From: Citrobacter koseri
GTDB taxonomy: Bacteria; Pseudomonadota; Gammaproteobacteria; Enterobacterales; Enterobacteriaceae
NCBI GenBank assembly: GCA_900446925.1
Contig: UAVY01000002.1
Location: forward strand, 186,001 to 250,000
Direction: 5' to 3'
Length of the DNA: 64,000 nucleotides
Part shown: piece after piece, positions 49,271 to 59,640 of the stretch
Layout of the letters: each line of letters begins with the position of its first letter
How positions within the stretch are numbered: the stretch's first letter is position 1
The notes under the pieces: generated by a model
The model's database searches: none
The model's input: the letters and a program-made list of their open reading frames with translations, nothing else
Told to the model about the DNA's origin: nothing
Program-made: the position numbers and the translations under genes

Positions 49271-49474
49271 ATGATGAAACTATCACTTCTGGATGTTGTG
49301 TTCCTGAATGTTGATTTACCTGCCGTTGGTTTAACGAAAGGTCAGATCGGCGCGGTTATTGATGTGTATCACTCACCATCGTTAGCTTATGAGGTTGAGT
49401 TTTGTGATGAAGAAGGAAAGACTATCGTATCTCTGGCTTTATCACCGGAGCAACTGGCCAAAGATTTATCATAG
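49271..49474 (+). CDS. DUF4926 protein, probable cognate immunity protein
   Basis: A 67-residue soluble protein, LLDVVFLNVDLPAVGLTKGQ ... SLALSPEQLAKDLS, with the DUF4926 pattern: LLDVV, DLP..GL..G..G.V, YEVEF.DE.G and L.L...QL. DUF4926 genes are repeatedly found directly after DUF6883 genes. It starts 9 bases after the effector stop in the same operon and is small and acidic, all as expected of an immunity protein. The immunity role is inferred from context. Intact. Confidence 0.82.
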   Translation: MMKLSLLDVVFLNVDLPAVGLTKGQIGAVIDVYHSPSLAYEVEFCDEEGKTIVSLALSPEQLAKDLS

Positions 49475-49542
49475 TCTCTACACTCGGCACTACTGGAACC
49501 AGGGTTTGTCGATAATCTCTCTTAGGCAGTTTTACCCGGCAT

Positions 49543-49572
49543 AAAAAAAGCCCTCGTAAATATGAGGGCTTT
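49543..49572. terminator. Bidirectional terminator between the hcp module and ppa
   Basis: AAAAAAAGCCCTC GTAAATAT GAGGGCTTTT: a hairpin with A and T tracts on both sides, serving the plus-strand module and the minus-strand ppa. Confidence 0.88.
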
Positions 49573-49606
49573 TAAAAAATTACGTTGAGCTCAAGCGAAA
49601 ACGAAC

Positions 49607-50137
49607 TTATTTCTTCGCTGCGCGCTCGAAGGAAGCAACGATTTCAGCTTTAGCCGCTTCAGCGTTGTCCCAGCCGTCAACTTTCACCCATTTGCCTTTT
49701 TCGAGGTCTTTGTAGTGCTCGAAGAAGTGCGTGATCTGCGCTTTCAGCAGTTCCGGCAGGTCGTTCACGTCATTGATGTGATCGTATTCTTTGCTCAGTT
49801 TGGTGTGCGGTACGGCAACCAGCTTCGCATCTTCACCGGATTCGTCGGTCATTTTCAGAACGCCAACCGGACGGCAACGGATCACAGCACCCGGTTGCAG
49901 CGGATACGGCGTCGGAACCAGAACGTCTACCGGATCGCCATCCAGAGACAGGGTGTTGTTGATGTAGCCGTAGTTGCACGGATAGAACATCGCGGTGGAC
50001 ATGAAGCGGTCAACGAACAGTGCGCCGCTCTCTTTGTCAACTTCGTATTTGATCGGATCTGCGTTAGCCGGGATCTCAATAACAACGTAGATATCTTCCG
50101 GCAGATCTTTACCCGCAGGGACGTTGAGTAAGCTCAT
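49607..50137 (-). CDS. ppa: Inorganic pyrophosphatase
   Basis: Ppa hydrolyses pyrophosphate and drives biosynthesis forward; it is an essential, soluble hexameric enzyme of family I. The metal-binding motif DGDPVDVL carries Asp65, Asp67 and Asp70. The 176-residue ORF is intact and nearly identical to E. coli Ppa. Confidence 0.97.
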   Translation of the reverse strand: MSLLNVPAGKDLPEDIYVVIEIPANADPIKYEVDKESGALFVDRFMSTAMFYPCNYGYINNTLSLDGDPVDVLVPTPYPLQPGAVIRCRPVGVLKMTDESGEDAKLVAVPHTKLSKEYDHINDVNDLPELLKAQITHFFEHYKDLEKGKWVKVDGWDNAEAAKAEIVASFERAAKK

Positions 50138-50447
50138 GTCTGTTTCCTTTAAATATATATGGTAAACAAGTGGCGAGTATTATAGCCAACTCGCGCTGAA
50201 AGTCTCCGCTTGTTTTCGTCTTCTTTCCCCTCCGGCTGCGATTTTCAGACGGTTTACGTGACAGGAAAATCCATAACAACAGCTGCTTTTTCATAGGCGA
50301 ATGAAAGCGATTACAAAGTTGTGATTAACCTTTTATTTACTTTTTTGAAGTGTGATGTAACGCAATCCGTTACATCCACCTATTGTCTATAGTTTTCCTC
50401 GCGAATGCTTTTCACCCAACAATAACCTGGGCTACGAGGACATCATT
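50138..50447. promoter_or_regulatory. ppa-ytfQ divergent control region
   Basis: 310 bases. Near ytfQ, a perfect inverted repeat GATGTAACG CAATC CGTTACATC (50354-50376) sits 11 bases before a TATAGT -10 box (50388-50393). It is a good candidate operator for a sugar-responsive repressor. The ppa side is AT-rich with no further named site. Confidence 0.6.
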
Positions 50448-51404
50448 ATGTGGAAGCGCTTACTTTTAGTCACAGCAGTTTCGGCAGCCATGTCGTCTAT
50501 GGCAATGGCCGCCCCCTTAACCGTAGGATTTTCGCAGGTCGGCTCTGAGTCCGGCTGGCGCGCCGCCGAAACCAACGTGGCGAAGAGCGAGGCCGAGAAA
50601 CGCGGCATCACGCTGAAAATTGCCGACGGTCAGCAAAAACAGGAAAACCAGATTAAAGCCGTACGCTCATTTGTCGCTCAGGGCGTGGACGCCATCTTTA
50701 TTGCACCAGTGGTCGCGACAGGCTGGGAACCGGTCTTAAAAGAAGCCAAAGATGCGGAAATTCCGGTCTTTCTGCTCGACCGCTCCATTGATGTTAAAGA
50801 CAAATCGCTCTATATGACCACCGTCACCGCCGACAACGTGCTGGAAGGCAGATTGATCGGCGACTGGCTGGTAAAAGAGGTGGATGGCAAGCCGTGTAAC
50901 GTTGTTGAGCTGCAAGGCACCGTTGGGGCCAGCGTGCGATCGACCGTAAGAAAGGGTTTGCCGAAGCCATCGCCAAAGCGCCAAACATCAAAATCATCCG
51001 CTCTCAGTCTGGCGACCTTTACCCGTAGTAAAGGGAAAGAGGTGATGGAGAGCTTTATCAAAGCGGAAAACAACGGCAAAAACATCTGCATGGTTTACGC
51101 CCATAACGACGACATGGTGATCGGCGCGATCCAGGCGATTAAAGAAGCGGGCCTGAAGCCGGGCAAAGATATTCTGACGGGCTCTATCGACGGCGTGCCG
51201 GATATCTATAAAGCGATGATTGATGGCGAAGCCCAATGCCAGCGTTGAACTGACGCCGAACATGGCCGGGCCGCTTTCGATGCGCTGGAGAAATACAAAA
51301 AAGACGGCACGATGCCTGAGAAGCTGACCATCACCAAATCGACGCTGTACCTGCCTGACACCGCAAAAGAAGAGTTAGAGAAAAAGAAAAACATGGGCTA
51401 CTGA
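50448..51404 (+). CDS. ytfQ: Galactofuranose-binding periplasmic protein YtfQ (four indels, net in frame)
   Basis: YtfQ is the substrate-binding protein of the YtfQRT-YjfF ABC importer for galactofuranose. A signal peptide (MWKRLLLVTAVSAAMSSMAMA, ~21 residues) is followed by a type I periplasmic binding fold (LTVGFSQVGSESGWRAAETN). A deletion at 50936-50937 and an insertion at 51016-51017 garble about 27 residues after VGASV. An insertion at 51232-51234 creates a false stop, compensated by a deletion at 51273-51274. The corrected protein has 318 residues, the same as E. coli, ending KKKNMGY. Confidence 0.93.
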
Positions 51405-51422
51405 TTTTGCTGTTGGTCTTCT

Positions 51423-51496
51423 GTAGGCCGGATAAGGCGTTACGCCGCCATCCGGCATTTATTGCCTGATGGCGCTGCGCTTATCGGGCCTACGGA
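51423..51496. repeat. BIME between ytfQ and ytfR
   Basis: GTAGGCCGGATAAGGCGTTA with partner ACGCCGCCATCCGGC, then GCCTGATGGCGCTGCGCTTA and CGGGCCTAC. Its place inside the operon could lower expression of ytfRT-yjfF relative to the binding protein. Confidence 0.92.
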
Positions 51497-51526
51497 AAGG
51501 CCGCGCTTTCGAACCGGAGGAATGCC

Positions 51527-53028
51527 ATGACCATCGACCAAAATCAGGAAATCCTCCGTACCGAGGGACTCAGTAAATTTTTTCCCGGCGTTAAGGCGCT
51601 GGATAACGTCGATTTTAGCCTGCGCCGGGGCGAAATCATGGCGCTGCTCGGGGAAAACGGGGCGGGAAAATCAACGCTGATTAAAGCATTAACCGGCGTA
51701 TACCATGCCGATCGCGGCACAATCTGGCTGGAAGGTCAGGCGATTTCACCGAAGAATACCGCGCATGCCCAGCAACTGGGGATCGGAACCGTCTACCAGG
51801 AAGTTAACCTTCTGCCCAATATGCCGGTGGCGGATAACCTGTTTATCGGTCGTGAGCCCCGGCGTTTTGGCCTGCTGCGGCGCAAAGAAATGGAGAAACG
51901 CGCCACTGAATTGATGGCCTCTTACGGCTTTTCGCTGGATGTGCGTGAGCCGCTCAACCGCTTTTCCGTTGCAATGCAGCAGATTGTCGCTATCTGCCGG
52001 GCCATCGATCTCTCTGCGAAAGTCCTGATTCTCGACGAACCCACCGCCAGCCTCGACACCCAGGAAGTTGAGATGCTGTTTGGCCTGATGCGCCATCTGC
52101 GCGATCGCGGCGTCAGCCTGATCTTTGTTACGCACTTTCTCGATCAGGTTTATCAGGTGAGCGATCGGATCACCGTGTTACGCAACGGCAGCTTTGTCGG
52201 CTGCCGCGAAACCCGCGAGCTTCCACAGATCGAACTGGTGAAAATGATGCTGGGGCGCGAACTGGAGACCCATGCGCTACAGCGGGCAGGGCGCACCTTG
52301 CTGAGCGATAAACCGGTGGCTGCCTTTAAAGATTACGGCAGGAAGGGCACCATCTCGCCGTTCAGCCTGGAAGTCCGCCCGGCGAGATCGTCGGTCTGGC
52401 AGGGCTGTTGGGATCGGGGCGTACCGAAACCGCAGAGGTGATCTTCGGCATCAAACCGGCCGACAGCGGCAGTGCGATGATCAAAGGTAAACCGCAAACC
52501 CTGCGATCGCCGCATCAGGCTTCGTGCCTTGGGATTGGCTTTTGCCCGGAAGACAGGAAAACGGACGGCATTATTGCCGCCGCATCGGTACGGGAAAATA
52601 TCATTCTGGCGCTACAGGCGCAGCGAGGCTGGCTGCGGCCGATTTCCCGCAGAGAACAGCAGGAGATTGCCGAGCGTTTTATCCGCCAGTTGGGCATTCG
52701 TACCCCCAGCGCGGAGCAGCCGATTGAATTTCTCTCCGGCGGCAATCAGCAAAAAGTGTTGCTGTCGCGCTGGTTGCTGACCAAACCGCAGTTCCTGATC
52801 CTGGATGAGCCGACACGCGGCATCGACGTTGGGGCGCATGCGGAGATCATCCGCCTGATCGAAACGCTGTGTGCGGACGGGCTGGCGCTGCTGGTCATCT
52901 CCTCTGAACTGGAGGAACTGGTGGGCTATGCCGATCGGGTGATCATCATGCGCGATCGTAAACAGGTGGCGGAGATCCCGCTGGCGGAACTGTCCGTTCC
53001 GGCGATCATGAACGCCATTGCGGCGTAA
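51527..53028 (+). CDS. ytfR: Galactofuranose ABC transporter ATP-binding protein YtfR (one frame break)
   Basis: YtfR is a double ABC ATPase of the ribose/galactose class. The first cassette has Walker A GENGAGKST and Walker B LILDEPTASLD; the second has FLSGGNQQKVLLSRWL and LILDEPTRGIDVG and lacks a canonical Walker A (LLGSGRTE), as is usual for these proteins. A missing G at 52381-52382 (EVRPGEIVGLAGLLGSGR) breaks the frame near residue 286. Corrected length is 500 residues. Confidence 0.94.
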
Positions 53029-53041
53029 GGAGAATAGTGTG

Positions 53042-54064
53042 ATGCCTCAGTCTCTCCCCGCAAACCACACCGCCGAAGCGACGTTTTCGCTGGCCGACAG
53101 GTATGCCGCAGATCGTGGCATTGCTGCTGGTGCTGTTGGTGGACAGCCTGGTGGCGCCGCATTTCTGGCAGGTGATTTTGCAGGATGGTCGCCTGTTCGG
53201 CAGCCCGATTGACATTCTTAACCGCGCGGCTCCCGTTGCGCTGCTGGCGATTGGGATGACGCTGGTGATCGCCACTGGCGGTATCGATCTCTCCGTCGGG
53301 GCGGTAATGGCGATTGCCGGAGCGACCACTGCCGCCATGACGGTGGCCGGGCACAGTTTACCGGTGGTGCTGCTCGCGGCGCTGGAACCGGCGTACTGGC
53401 GGGCTTGTGGAATGGCATTCTGGTGGCGATCCTTAAAATTCAGCCGTTTGTCGCCACGCTCATTCTGATGGTGGCCGGACGTGGCGTGGCGCAACTCATT
53501 ACCTCCGGGCAGATCGTCACCTTTAACTCACCCAACTTATCGTGGTTCGGCAGCGGTTCGCTGCTGCTGTTTCCGACGCCCGTGATTATCGCGCTGCTTA
53601 CCCTGGTGGTGTTCTGGCTGCTGACCCGTAAAACGGCGCTGGGGATGTTCATTGAAGCGGTGGGGATCAACATCCGGGCGGCGAAAAATGCCGGGGTGAA
53701 CACCCGCATTATCGTCATGCTCACCTATGTTCTGAGCGGCCTGTGCGCGGCGATTGCGGGCATCATCATCACGGCGGATATTCGCGGCGCGGACGCCAAT
53801 AACGCCGGACTCTGGCTGGAACTGGACGCTATTCTGGCCGTGGTTATTGGCGGCGGCTCGCTGATGGGCGGGCGCTTTAACCTGCTGCTGTCGGTCGTGG
53901 GCGCATTGATTATCCAGGGGATGAATACCGGCATCCTGCTGTCAGGCTTTCCGCCGGAGATGAACCAGGTCGTCAAAGCCATCGTGGTGTTATGCGTGCT
54001 GATTGTGCAGTCGCAGCGCTTTATCAGTCTGATAAAAGGAGTGCGTGGTCGTGATAAAACGTAA
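53042..54064 (+). CDS. ytfT: Galactofuranose ABC transporter permease YtfT (two frame breaks)
   Basis: YtfT is one of two BPD_transp_2 membrane subunits of the importer. Motifs include the conserved GGIDLSVGAVMAIAGATTA and GGGSLMGGRFNLLLS. A break near 53072 (TPKRRFRWPTGMPQIVALLL after correction) puts the N-terminus out of frame, and a missing G at 53384-53385 (LLAALGTGVLAGLWNGILVA) breaks the middle. A GTG at 53039 directly before the ATG could be the start instead. The stop overlaps yjfF by 14 bases. Confidence 0.92.
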
Positions 54065-55051
54065 CTTACCGTTGATGATCACCCTCGGGGTTTTTGTGCT
54101 GGGCTACCTCTATTGCCTGACGCAGTTCCCCGGTTTCGCCTCAACCCGGGTTATCTGCAATATCCTGACCGATAACGCTTTCCTCGGGATTATCGCGGTT
54201 GGCATGACCTTCGTGATCCTCTCCGGCGGCATCGATCTGTCCGTGGGATCGGTGATCGCGTTTACCGGCGTTTTTCTGGCGAAGGCCATTGGCTACTGGG
54301 GAATCTCGCCGCTGCTGGCCTTCCCGCTGGTACTGGCGATGGGCTGTGCGTTCGGGGCATTTATGGGGCTGCTGATTGATGCGCTGAAGATTCCGGCGTT
54401 TATCATTACGCTGGCGGGGATGTTCTTCCTGCGTGGCGTCAGCTACCTGGTGTCTGAGGAGTCGATTCCGATTAACCACCCGATTTACGATACGCTCTCC
54501 GGCCTGGCATGGAAAATCCCCGGCGGCGGGCGTCTGAGCGCAATGGGGCTGCTGATGCTGGCGGTGGTGGTGATCGGCATTTTCCTCGCGCACCGTACGC
54601 GGTTTGGTAATCAGGTTTACGCCATTGGCGGAAATGCGGCGTCGGCGAACCTGATGGGGATTTCGACGCGCAGCACCACCATCCGTATTTATATGCTCTC
54701 TACCGGGCTTGCGACGCTGCGGGTATTGTTTTCTCCATTTATACCCAGGCCGGTTATGCGCTGGCGGGCGTTGGCGTTGAGCTGGATGCCATCGCATCGG
54801 TGGTGATTGGCGGTACGTTGCTGAGCGGAGGCGTGGGGACGGTGTTAGGTACGCTGTTCGGCGTGGCGATCCAGGGGCTGATCCAGACCTATATTAACTT
54901 CGATGGCACGCTGAGTTCCTGGTGGACGAAGATCGCTATCGGGATTTTGTTGTTTATTTTTATTGCCTTGCAGCGTGGTCTGACGGTGCTGTGGGAGAAT
55001 CGTCAGAGCTCTCCGGTTACGCGTGTCAACACAGCCGCAACACCGAAGTAA
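54051..55051 (+). CDS. yjfF: Galactofuranose ABC transporter permease YjfF (one frame break)
   Basis: The second permease subunit, homologous to YtfT (GGIDLSVGSVIAFTGVFLAK, PAFIITLAGMFFLRG). GTG at 54051 gives MIKRNLPLMI as in E. coli. A missing G at 54719-54720 breaks the frame at GLATLAGIVFSIYTQAGYAL; the last 83 codons run to 55051 and end VNTAATPK. Last gene of the ytfQRT-yjfF operon. Confidence 0.93.
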
Positions 55052-55132
55052 CATATTGAATTTCCTGAAACGTATAAACTTTTTCCGGTTGTAGTCGATA
55101 GATTCTATATCCCTACAATCGGAAAGATAACG

Positions 55133-56230
55133 ATGCCAAAATCCCTCTCTATTCGTACAAGTTTACTGGTTTTACTGTCTTTACTTACCCTGCTCCTGTT
55201 GCTGACGGGCGGTATGGGGCTCTACGCCTCCACCCGTATTATCACTTCCTGGGTCTATTATGGGGTGATGACGGGGGCGACGCTGGCCGCCATCGGCCTG
55301 CTGGCGCTGGTATGGCTGATGTTGCGTAATAAGCTCCTGAAACCTCTTGATAATGTTGTTGAGCAACTGGAGCGTCTGGCGACAGGGGATTTATCGCCGA
55401 CGGTAAGCCGTTTTGCCAGCTCTGAATTTAACCGTCTGAATACTTCCCTTGAAGAGATGCGTGCGGCGCTGAGTGAATCCGTGGTACGCGTTCGTGACGC
55501 CAGCACGCAAATTGATACCGGCAGCCGTGAACTGACGGCGGGCAACCTGCATCTGGCGCAACGCACGGAGTCTACGGCCACCTCGCTGGAACAGACAGCC
55601 GCCAGCATGGAAGAGCTGACTGCGACGGTGAAACTGAACGCTGAAAATGCCGATCAGGCGCACCAACTGGCGAAATCAGTCTCGGACACCGCCGATCGCG
55701 GCAGCGAGATGGTGTGTTATGTCATTGAGAAAATGCGTGATATTTCCGGCAGTTCTGACCGTATCGCCGATATTCTCGGCGTAATTGACGGCATCGCTTT
55801 CCAGACCAATATTCTGGCGCTGAATGCCTCCGTTGAAGCGGCGCGCGCTGGTGAACAGGGGCGCGGTTTTGCGGTGGTTGCCGGTGAGGTGCGTAATCTC
55901 GCCAGCCGCAGCGCCGATGCCGCGAAAGAGATCCGCGCGCTCATCAGCGACTCGCAAACGCATGTCGGAGAGGGCAGCGATCTGGCGATGCAGGCCGGTG
56001 AAACGATGGATGAGATTGCGACAGAAGTGATGCGCATGACCAAACTGATGCGTGAGATTGCCAGTGCTTCTCAGGAACAGAGCCGGGGTATTGAGCAGGT
56101 GAATATCGCGGTCAGTCAGATGGATGAAACCGCACAGCAGAACGCGGCGCTGGTACAGCAATCTTCCGCAGCCACCCGTTCGCTGGAAGAGCAGTCCCAT
56201 GCGCTGCTGGAGGCGATGGCCCGTATTTAA
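55133..56230 (+). CDS. Short methyl-accepting chemotaxis protein lacking a periplasmic domain
   Basis: A 365-residue chemoreceptor. TM1 (residues ~9-29) and TM2 (~43-63) are separated by only about a dozen residues (YASTRIITSWVYY), so the usual ~150-residue ligand domain is missing. HAMP (KLLKPLDNVVEQLERLATGD) and a complete signalling domain with [20 protein letters not shown] follow. There is no NWETF tether at the C-terminus. The frame is open throughout with no sign of an indel. It lies 81 bases after yjfF. E. coli K-12 has no gene here. It might sense cytoplasmic or membrane state, or act as an adaptor in mixed arrays; the ligand is unknown. Confidence 0.85.
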   Translation: MPKSLSIRTSLLVLLSLLTLLLLLTGGMGLYASTRIITSWVYYGVMTGATLAAIGLLALVWLMLRNKLLKPLDNVVEQLERLATGDLSPTVSRFASSEFNRLNTSLEEMRAALSESVVRVRDASTQIDTGSRELTAGNLHLAQRTESTATSLEQTAASMEELTATVKLNAENADQAHQLAKSVSDTADRGSEMVCYVIEKMRDISGSSDRIADILGVIDGIAFQTNILALNASVEAARAGEQGRGFAVVAGEVRNLASRSADAAKEIRALISDSQTHVGEGSDLAMQAGETMDEIATEVMRMTKLMREIASASQEQSRGIEQVNIAVSQMDETAQQNAALVQQSSAATRSLEEQSHALLEAMARI

Positions 56231-56252
56231 GCTACAGGCAGCGTAACCGAAC

Positions 56253-56328
56253 GTAGGCCGGATAAGGCGAAGCCGCCACCAGGCAATAAATTGCCGGATG
56301 GCAACGCTGCGCGTTTTATCCGGCCTAC
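56253..56328. repeat. BIME between the short chemoreceptor gene and fbp
   Basis: GTAGGCCGGATAAGGCGAAG and GCCGCCACCAGGC, then TTGCCGGATGGCAACGCTGC and ATCCGGCCTAC. It lies between convergent genes. Confidence 0.9.
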
Positions 56329-56348
56329 ATCCGTGCGATTAATGATAA

Positions 56349-57347
56349 TTATGCGTCCGGGAACTCGCGGATGAAGCGTTCTACATCTTCCACCATATGA
56401 TCGGTGCCGACGAAGAACGGACGGCGCTGGTGCAGGCTTTCCGGCGTAATATCCAGAATGCGCTCTTTACCGTCGCTCGCTTTGCCGCCCGCCTGCTCAG
56501 CCAGGAAGGCCATCGGGTTGCATTCGTACAGCAGACGCAGTTTCCCTTCCGGGTGGCTGGCGGTGCTCGGGTAGAGGTAGATCCCGCCTTTCAGCAGGTT
56601 GCGGTGGAAATCCGCCACCAGAGAGCCAATATAGCGCGAGGTGTACGGGCGATTCGTGGACTTGTCCTCTTCCTGGCAGAACTTAATGTACTTCTTCACG
56701 CCATTCGGGAATTTGATGTAGTTGCCTTCGTTAATGGAGTAGGTGTTGCCCTTCTCCGGGAAGCGCATACGCTCCTGGCACAGGCAGAAAACGCCCAGCG
56801 ACGGATCGTAGGTGAAGGCGTGTACGCCGCAGCCGGTGGTGTAAACCAGCATGGTTGAAGAGCCGTAGACCACATAACCCGCAGCCACCTGCTTGTTGCC
56901 CGGTTGCAGGAAATCTTCTTCCGTCACCGGCGTGCCGACAGGCGTTACGCGGCGGTAGATAGAGAAAATAGTACCGACAGAGACGTTAACATCGATGTTG
57001 GACGAGCCATCCAGTGGGTCCATCAGCACCACGTATTTCGCGTGTTCGCAGCCTTCAAAGACGACAATTTCATCTTCTTCTTCAGAAGCGATGCCCGCCA
57101 CAATATCGCGCGCCTTCAGTGCAGCTTTCAGTTTTTCGTTCGCGAACAGGTCGAGTTTCTGCTGAACCTCACCCTGCACGTTCTCAGCACCGCTGGCACC
57201 CAGGATATCGACCAGACCGGCCTTGTTGATATCGCGGTGGATGATCTTGGCGCCCAGCTTTATTGCCGACAACAAAGCAGTGAGCTCACCGGTAGCATGA
57301 GAGAACTCGTGCTGCTTTTCGACAATAAATTCACCTAACGTTTTCAT
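56349..57347 (-). CDS. fbp: Fructose-1,6-bisphosphatase class I
   Basis: Fbp makes fructose 6-phosphate in gluconeogenesis. The [12 protein letters not shown] start at 57347 gives 332 residues, as in E. coli; the open frame continues upstream but has no coding similarity there. Metal-site motif [13 protein letters not shown] and allosteric segments are in place. It is divergent from mpl. Intact. Confidence 0.96.
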   Translation of the reverse strand: MKTLGEFIVEKQHEFSHATGELTALLSAIKLGAKIIHRDINKAGLVDILGASGAENVQGEVQQKLDLFANEKLKAALKARDIVAGIASEEEDEIVVFEGCEHAKYVVLMDPLDGSSNIDVNVSVGTIFSIYRRVTPVGTPVTEEDFLQPGNKQVAAGYVVYGSSTMLVYTTGCGVHAFTYDPSLGVFCLCQERMRFPEKGNTYSINEGNYIKFPNGVKKYIKFCQEEDKSTNRPYTSRYIGSLVADFHRNLLKGGIYLYPSTASHPEGKLRLLYECNPMAFLAEQAGGKASDGKERILDITPESLHQRRPFFVGTDHMVEDVERFIREFPDA

Positions 57348-57522
57348 AACACTTTCCCTGCAATTGATATGGAGTAAAGCGACCGTAACAATCTTAACAA
57401 ATATTTCAGCGGCCGCGCTCAGGTGAATCGCGCCAGCAAAGTACGGAATATCCTGAAATGCGTTTCTCACTTGCCTGACATGTGCGTAAAATGGCCCCCA
57501 GATTAAAAAAGGGTAGTGACGT

Positions 57523-58896
57523 ATGCGCATTCATATTTTGGGAATTTGTGGCACTTTCATGGGCGGTCTGGCGATGCTGGCGCGCTCGCTCGGTCATGAA
57601 GTAACGGGTTCGGACGCCAATGTGTATCCGCCGATGAGCACCCTGCTTGAGAAGCAGGGCATTGATTTAATTCAGGGTTACGACGCCAGCCAGCTCGACC
57701 CACAGCCAGACCTGGTGATCATCGGCAACGCCATGACCCGTGGAAATCCGTGTGTTGAAGCGGTGCTGGAAAAGAACATTCCGTATATGTCCGGCCCGCA
57801 GTGGCTGCATGACTTTGTTCTGCGCGATCGCTGGGTGCTGGCCGTAGCCGGTACGCACGGTAAAACCACCACGGCAGGCATGGCGACCTGGATTCTGGAA
57901 GCCTGCGGTTATCAGCCGGGCTTCGTGATTGGCGGCGTTCCGGGCAATTTCGACGTTTCTGCCCGTCTGGGTGAAAGTCACTTCTTCGTCATTGAGGCGG
58001 ATGAGTACGACTGCGCGTTCTTCGATAAGCGTTCCAAGTTTGTGCATTACTGCCCGCGCACGCTGATCCTCAACAACCTTGAGTTCGACCATGCGGACAT
58101 CTTTGACGATCTGAAAGCGATTCAGAAGCAGTTCCACCACCTGGTGCGCATCGTGCCGGGGCAAGGGCGTATTATTTTCCCGGAACACGACATCAACCTG
58201 AAGCAGACGATCGCGATGGGCTGCTGGAGCGAGCAGGAACTGGTGGGCGAGCAGGGGCACTGGCAGGCGAAGAAACTGAACGCGGATGCATCCGTTTGGG
58301 AAGTGTGGCTGGACGGTGAAAAAGCCGGTGAAGTGAAGTGGTCGCTGGTCGGTGAACATAATATGAATAACGGGCTGATGGCGATTGCCGCCGCTCGTCA
58401 TGTTGGCGTGATGCCTGCGGATGCGGCTAACGCGTTGGGATCGTTCATCAACGCCCGTCGTCGTCTGGAGCTGCGCGGTGAAGCCAACGGTGTGACGGTG
58501 TATGACGATTTCGCTCACCACCCGACGGCGATCCTGGCGACGCTTGCGGCGTTGCGCAGTAAAGTGGGCGGTACGGCACGTATTCTTGCGGTGCTGGAAC
58601 CGCGCTCCAACACCATGAAGATGGGTCTTTGCAAAGACGATCTGGCTCCGTCGTTAGGGCGTGCGGATGAAGTGTTCTTGTTGCAACCGCAGCATATTCC
58701 GTGGCAGGTGGCGGAAGTCGCGGATGCCTGTGTTCAGCCTGCGCACTGGAGCGGAGATGTGGACGCGCTGGCCGACATGGTGGTGAAAACCGCGCAGCCT
58801 GGCGATCATATTTTGGTGATGAGCAACGGCGGGTTCGGCGGCATCCATCAAAAACTGTTGGATGGCCTGGCGAAAAAGGCGGAGGCTGCGGAGTAA
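57523..58896 (+). CDS. mpl: UDP-MurNAc:L-Ala-gamma-D-Glu-meso-DAP ligase Mpl
   Basis: Mpl attaches the recycled tripeptide to UDP-MurNAc in cell wall recycling. It is a Mur-ligase-family enzyme with N-terminal [15 protein letters not shown], the ATP P-loop GTHGKTTT (residues ~111-118), the central [15 protein letters not shown] and the C-terminal domain from about [13 protein letters not shown]. 457 residues, intact, equal to E. coli. Confidence 0.96.
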   Translation: MRIHILGICGTFMGGLAMLARSLGHEVTGSDANVYPPMSTLLEKQGIDLIQGYDASQLDPQPDLVIIGNAMTRGNPCVEAVLEKNIPYMSGPQWLHDFVLRDRWVLAVAGTHGKTTTAGMATWILEACGYQPGFVIGGVPGNFDVSARLGESHFFVIEADEYDCAFFDKRSKFVHYCPRTLILNNLEFDHADIFDDLKAIQKQFHHLVRIVPGQGRIIFPEHDINLKQTIAMGCWSEQELVGEQGHWQAKKLNADASVWEVWLDGEKAGEVKWSLVGEHNMNNGLMAIAAARHVGVMPADAANALGSFINARRRLELRGEANGVTVYDDFAHHPTAILATLAALRSKVGGTARILAVLEPRSNTMKMGLCKDDLAPSLGRADEVFLLQPQHIPWQVAEVADACVQPAHWSGDVDALADMVVKTAQPGDHILVMSNGGFGGIHQKLLDGLAKKAEAAE

Positions 58897-58901
58897 TCAT
58901 A

Positions 58902-58975
58902 TGCCCGGTGGCGCTGCGCTTACCGGGCCTACAAACTGTAGGCCGGATAAGACGCGTTGCGTCGCCATCCGGCAC
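58902..58975. repeat. BIME between mpl and yjgA
   Basis: GCCCGGTGGCGCTGCGCTTA and CGGGCCTAC, then GTAGGCCGGATAAGACGCG with partner CGTCGCCATCCGGC. It lies between convergent genes. Confidence 0.9.
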
Positions 58976-58993
58976 ACTTAACTTACGTACGCA

Positions 58994-59545
58994 TTACTCT
59001 TCGTTTTCCGCCAGCTCACGCAGATACTGGAAGATCTGCCGCGCCGACTTCGGCGGCTTATTGCCTTCTTTCTCTTTCTTCGCGTTGCGGATCAGCGAGC
59101 GAAGCTGCTGACGGTCAGCATTCGGCCACAGGCTCAGCACTTCCTCCACCGCATCATCACCTTCAACGATCAGGCGATCGCGCAGTTGCTCAAGCTTATG
59201 GAACAGCACCACCTGCTGGTTGTGGCGGTTTTTCAGCTTATCCAGCGCCTGACGAATAGGTTCAACGTCGCGTTGACGCAGCATCTTACCGATCAGCTGC
59301 AACTGACGGCGTCGGCCTTCCATCTTAATACGCTGGGCCAGCTCAATGGCGGCGCGCAGATCCGCATCAAGCGGGATCTTATCCAGCGCGTTTTTCCCCA
59401 GATCCACAATTTCCGCGCCCAGGCGTTTTAACTCCTCGGCATCGCGTTTAATTTCACTTTTGCTGACCCAGATAATTTCATCGTCTTCGTCTTCGATGTC
59501 ATCACCGGGAACGTCGTCGAGCCAGTCTTCGGGCTGCTTTGTCAT
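58994..59545 (-). CDS. darP: Ribosome maturation protein DarP (YjgA)
   Basis: A 183-residue helical protein, acidic at the N-terminus ([20 protein letters not shown]) and basic in the middle, that associates with late 50S precursors and assists 23S rRNA folding. It matches E. coli YjgA/DarP almost throughout. Intact. It is divergent from pmbA. Confidence 0.93.
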   Translation of the reverse strand: MTKQPEDWLDDVPGDDIEDEDDEIIWVSKSEIKRDAEELKRLGAEIVDLGKNALDKIPLDADLRAAIELAQRIKMEGRRRQLQLIGKMLRQRDVEPIRQALDKLKNRHNQQVVLFHKLEQLRDRLIVEGDDAVEEVLSLWPNADRQQLRSLIRNAKKEKEGNKPPKSARQIFQYLRELAENEE

Positions 59546-59640
59546 GTCAGGCTCCTTAAAAAAAGAGGCTAATGTTACCAGTTAAGATGCGCACTGAAAA
59601 ACGGTTCTCTGTTAGACTTCAGAGAAACTCTCTCTACAGT

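Noticed and set aside
50351..50376. GalR/GalS operator before ytfQ
   Set aside because: The arms resemble TGTAA/TTACA but the centre has nine bases instead of four, so the site does not fit the known GalR spacing.
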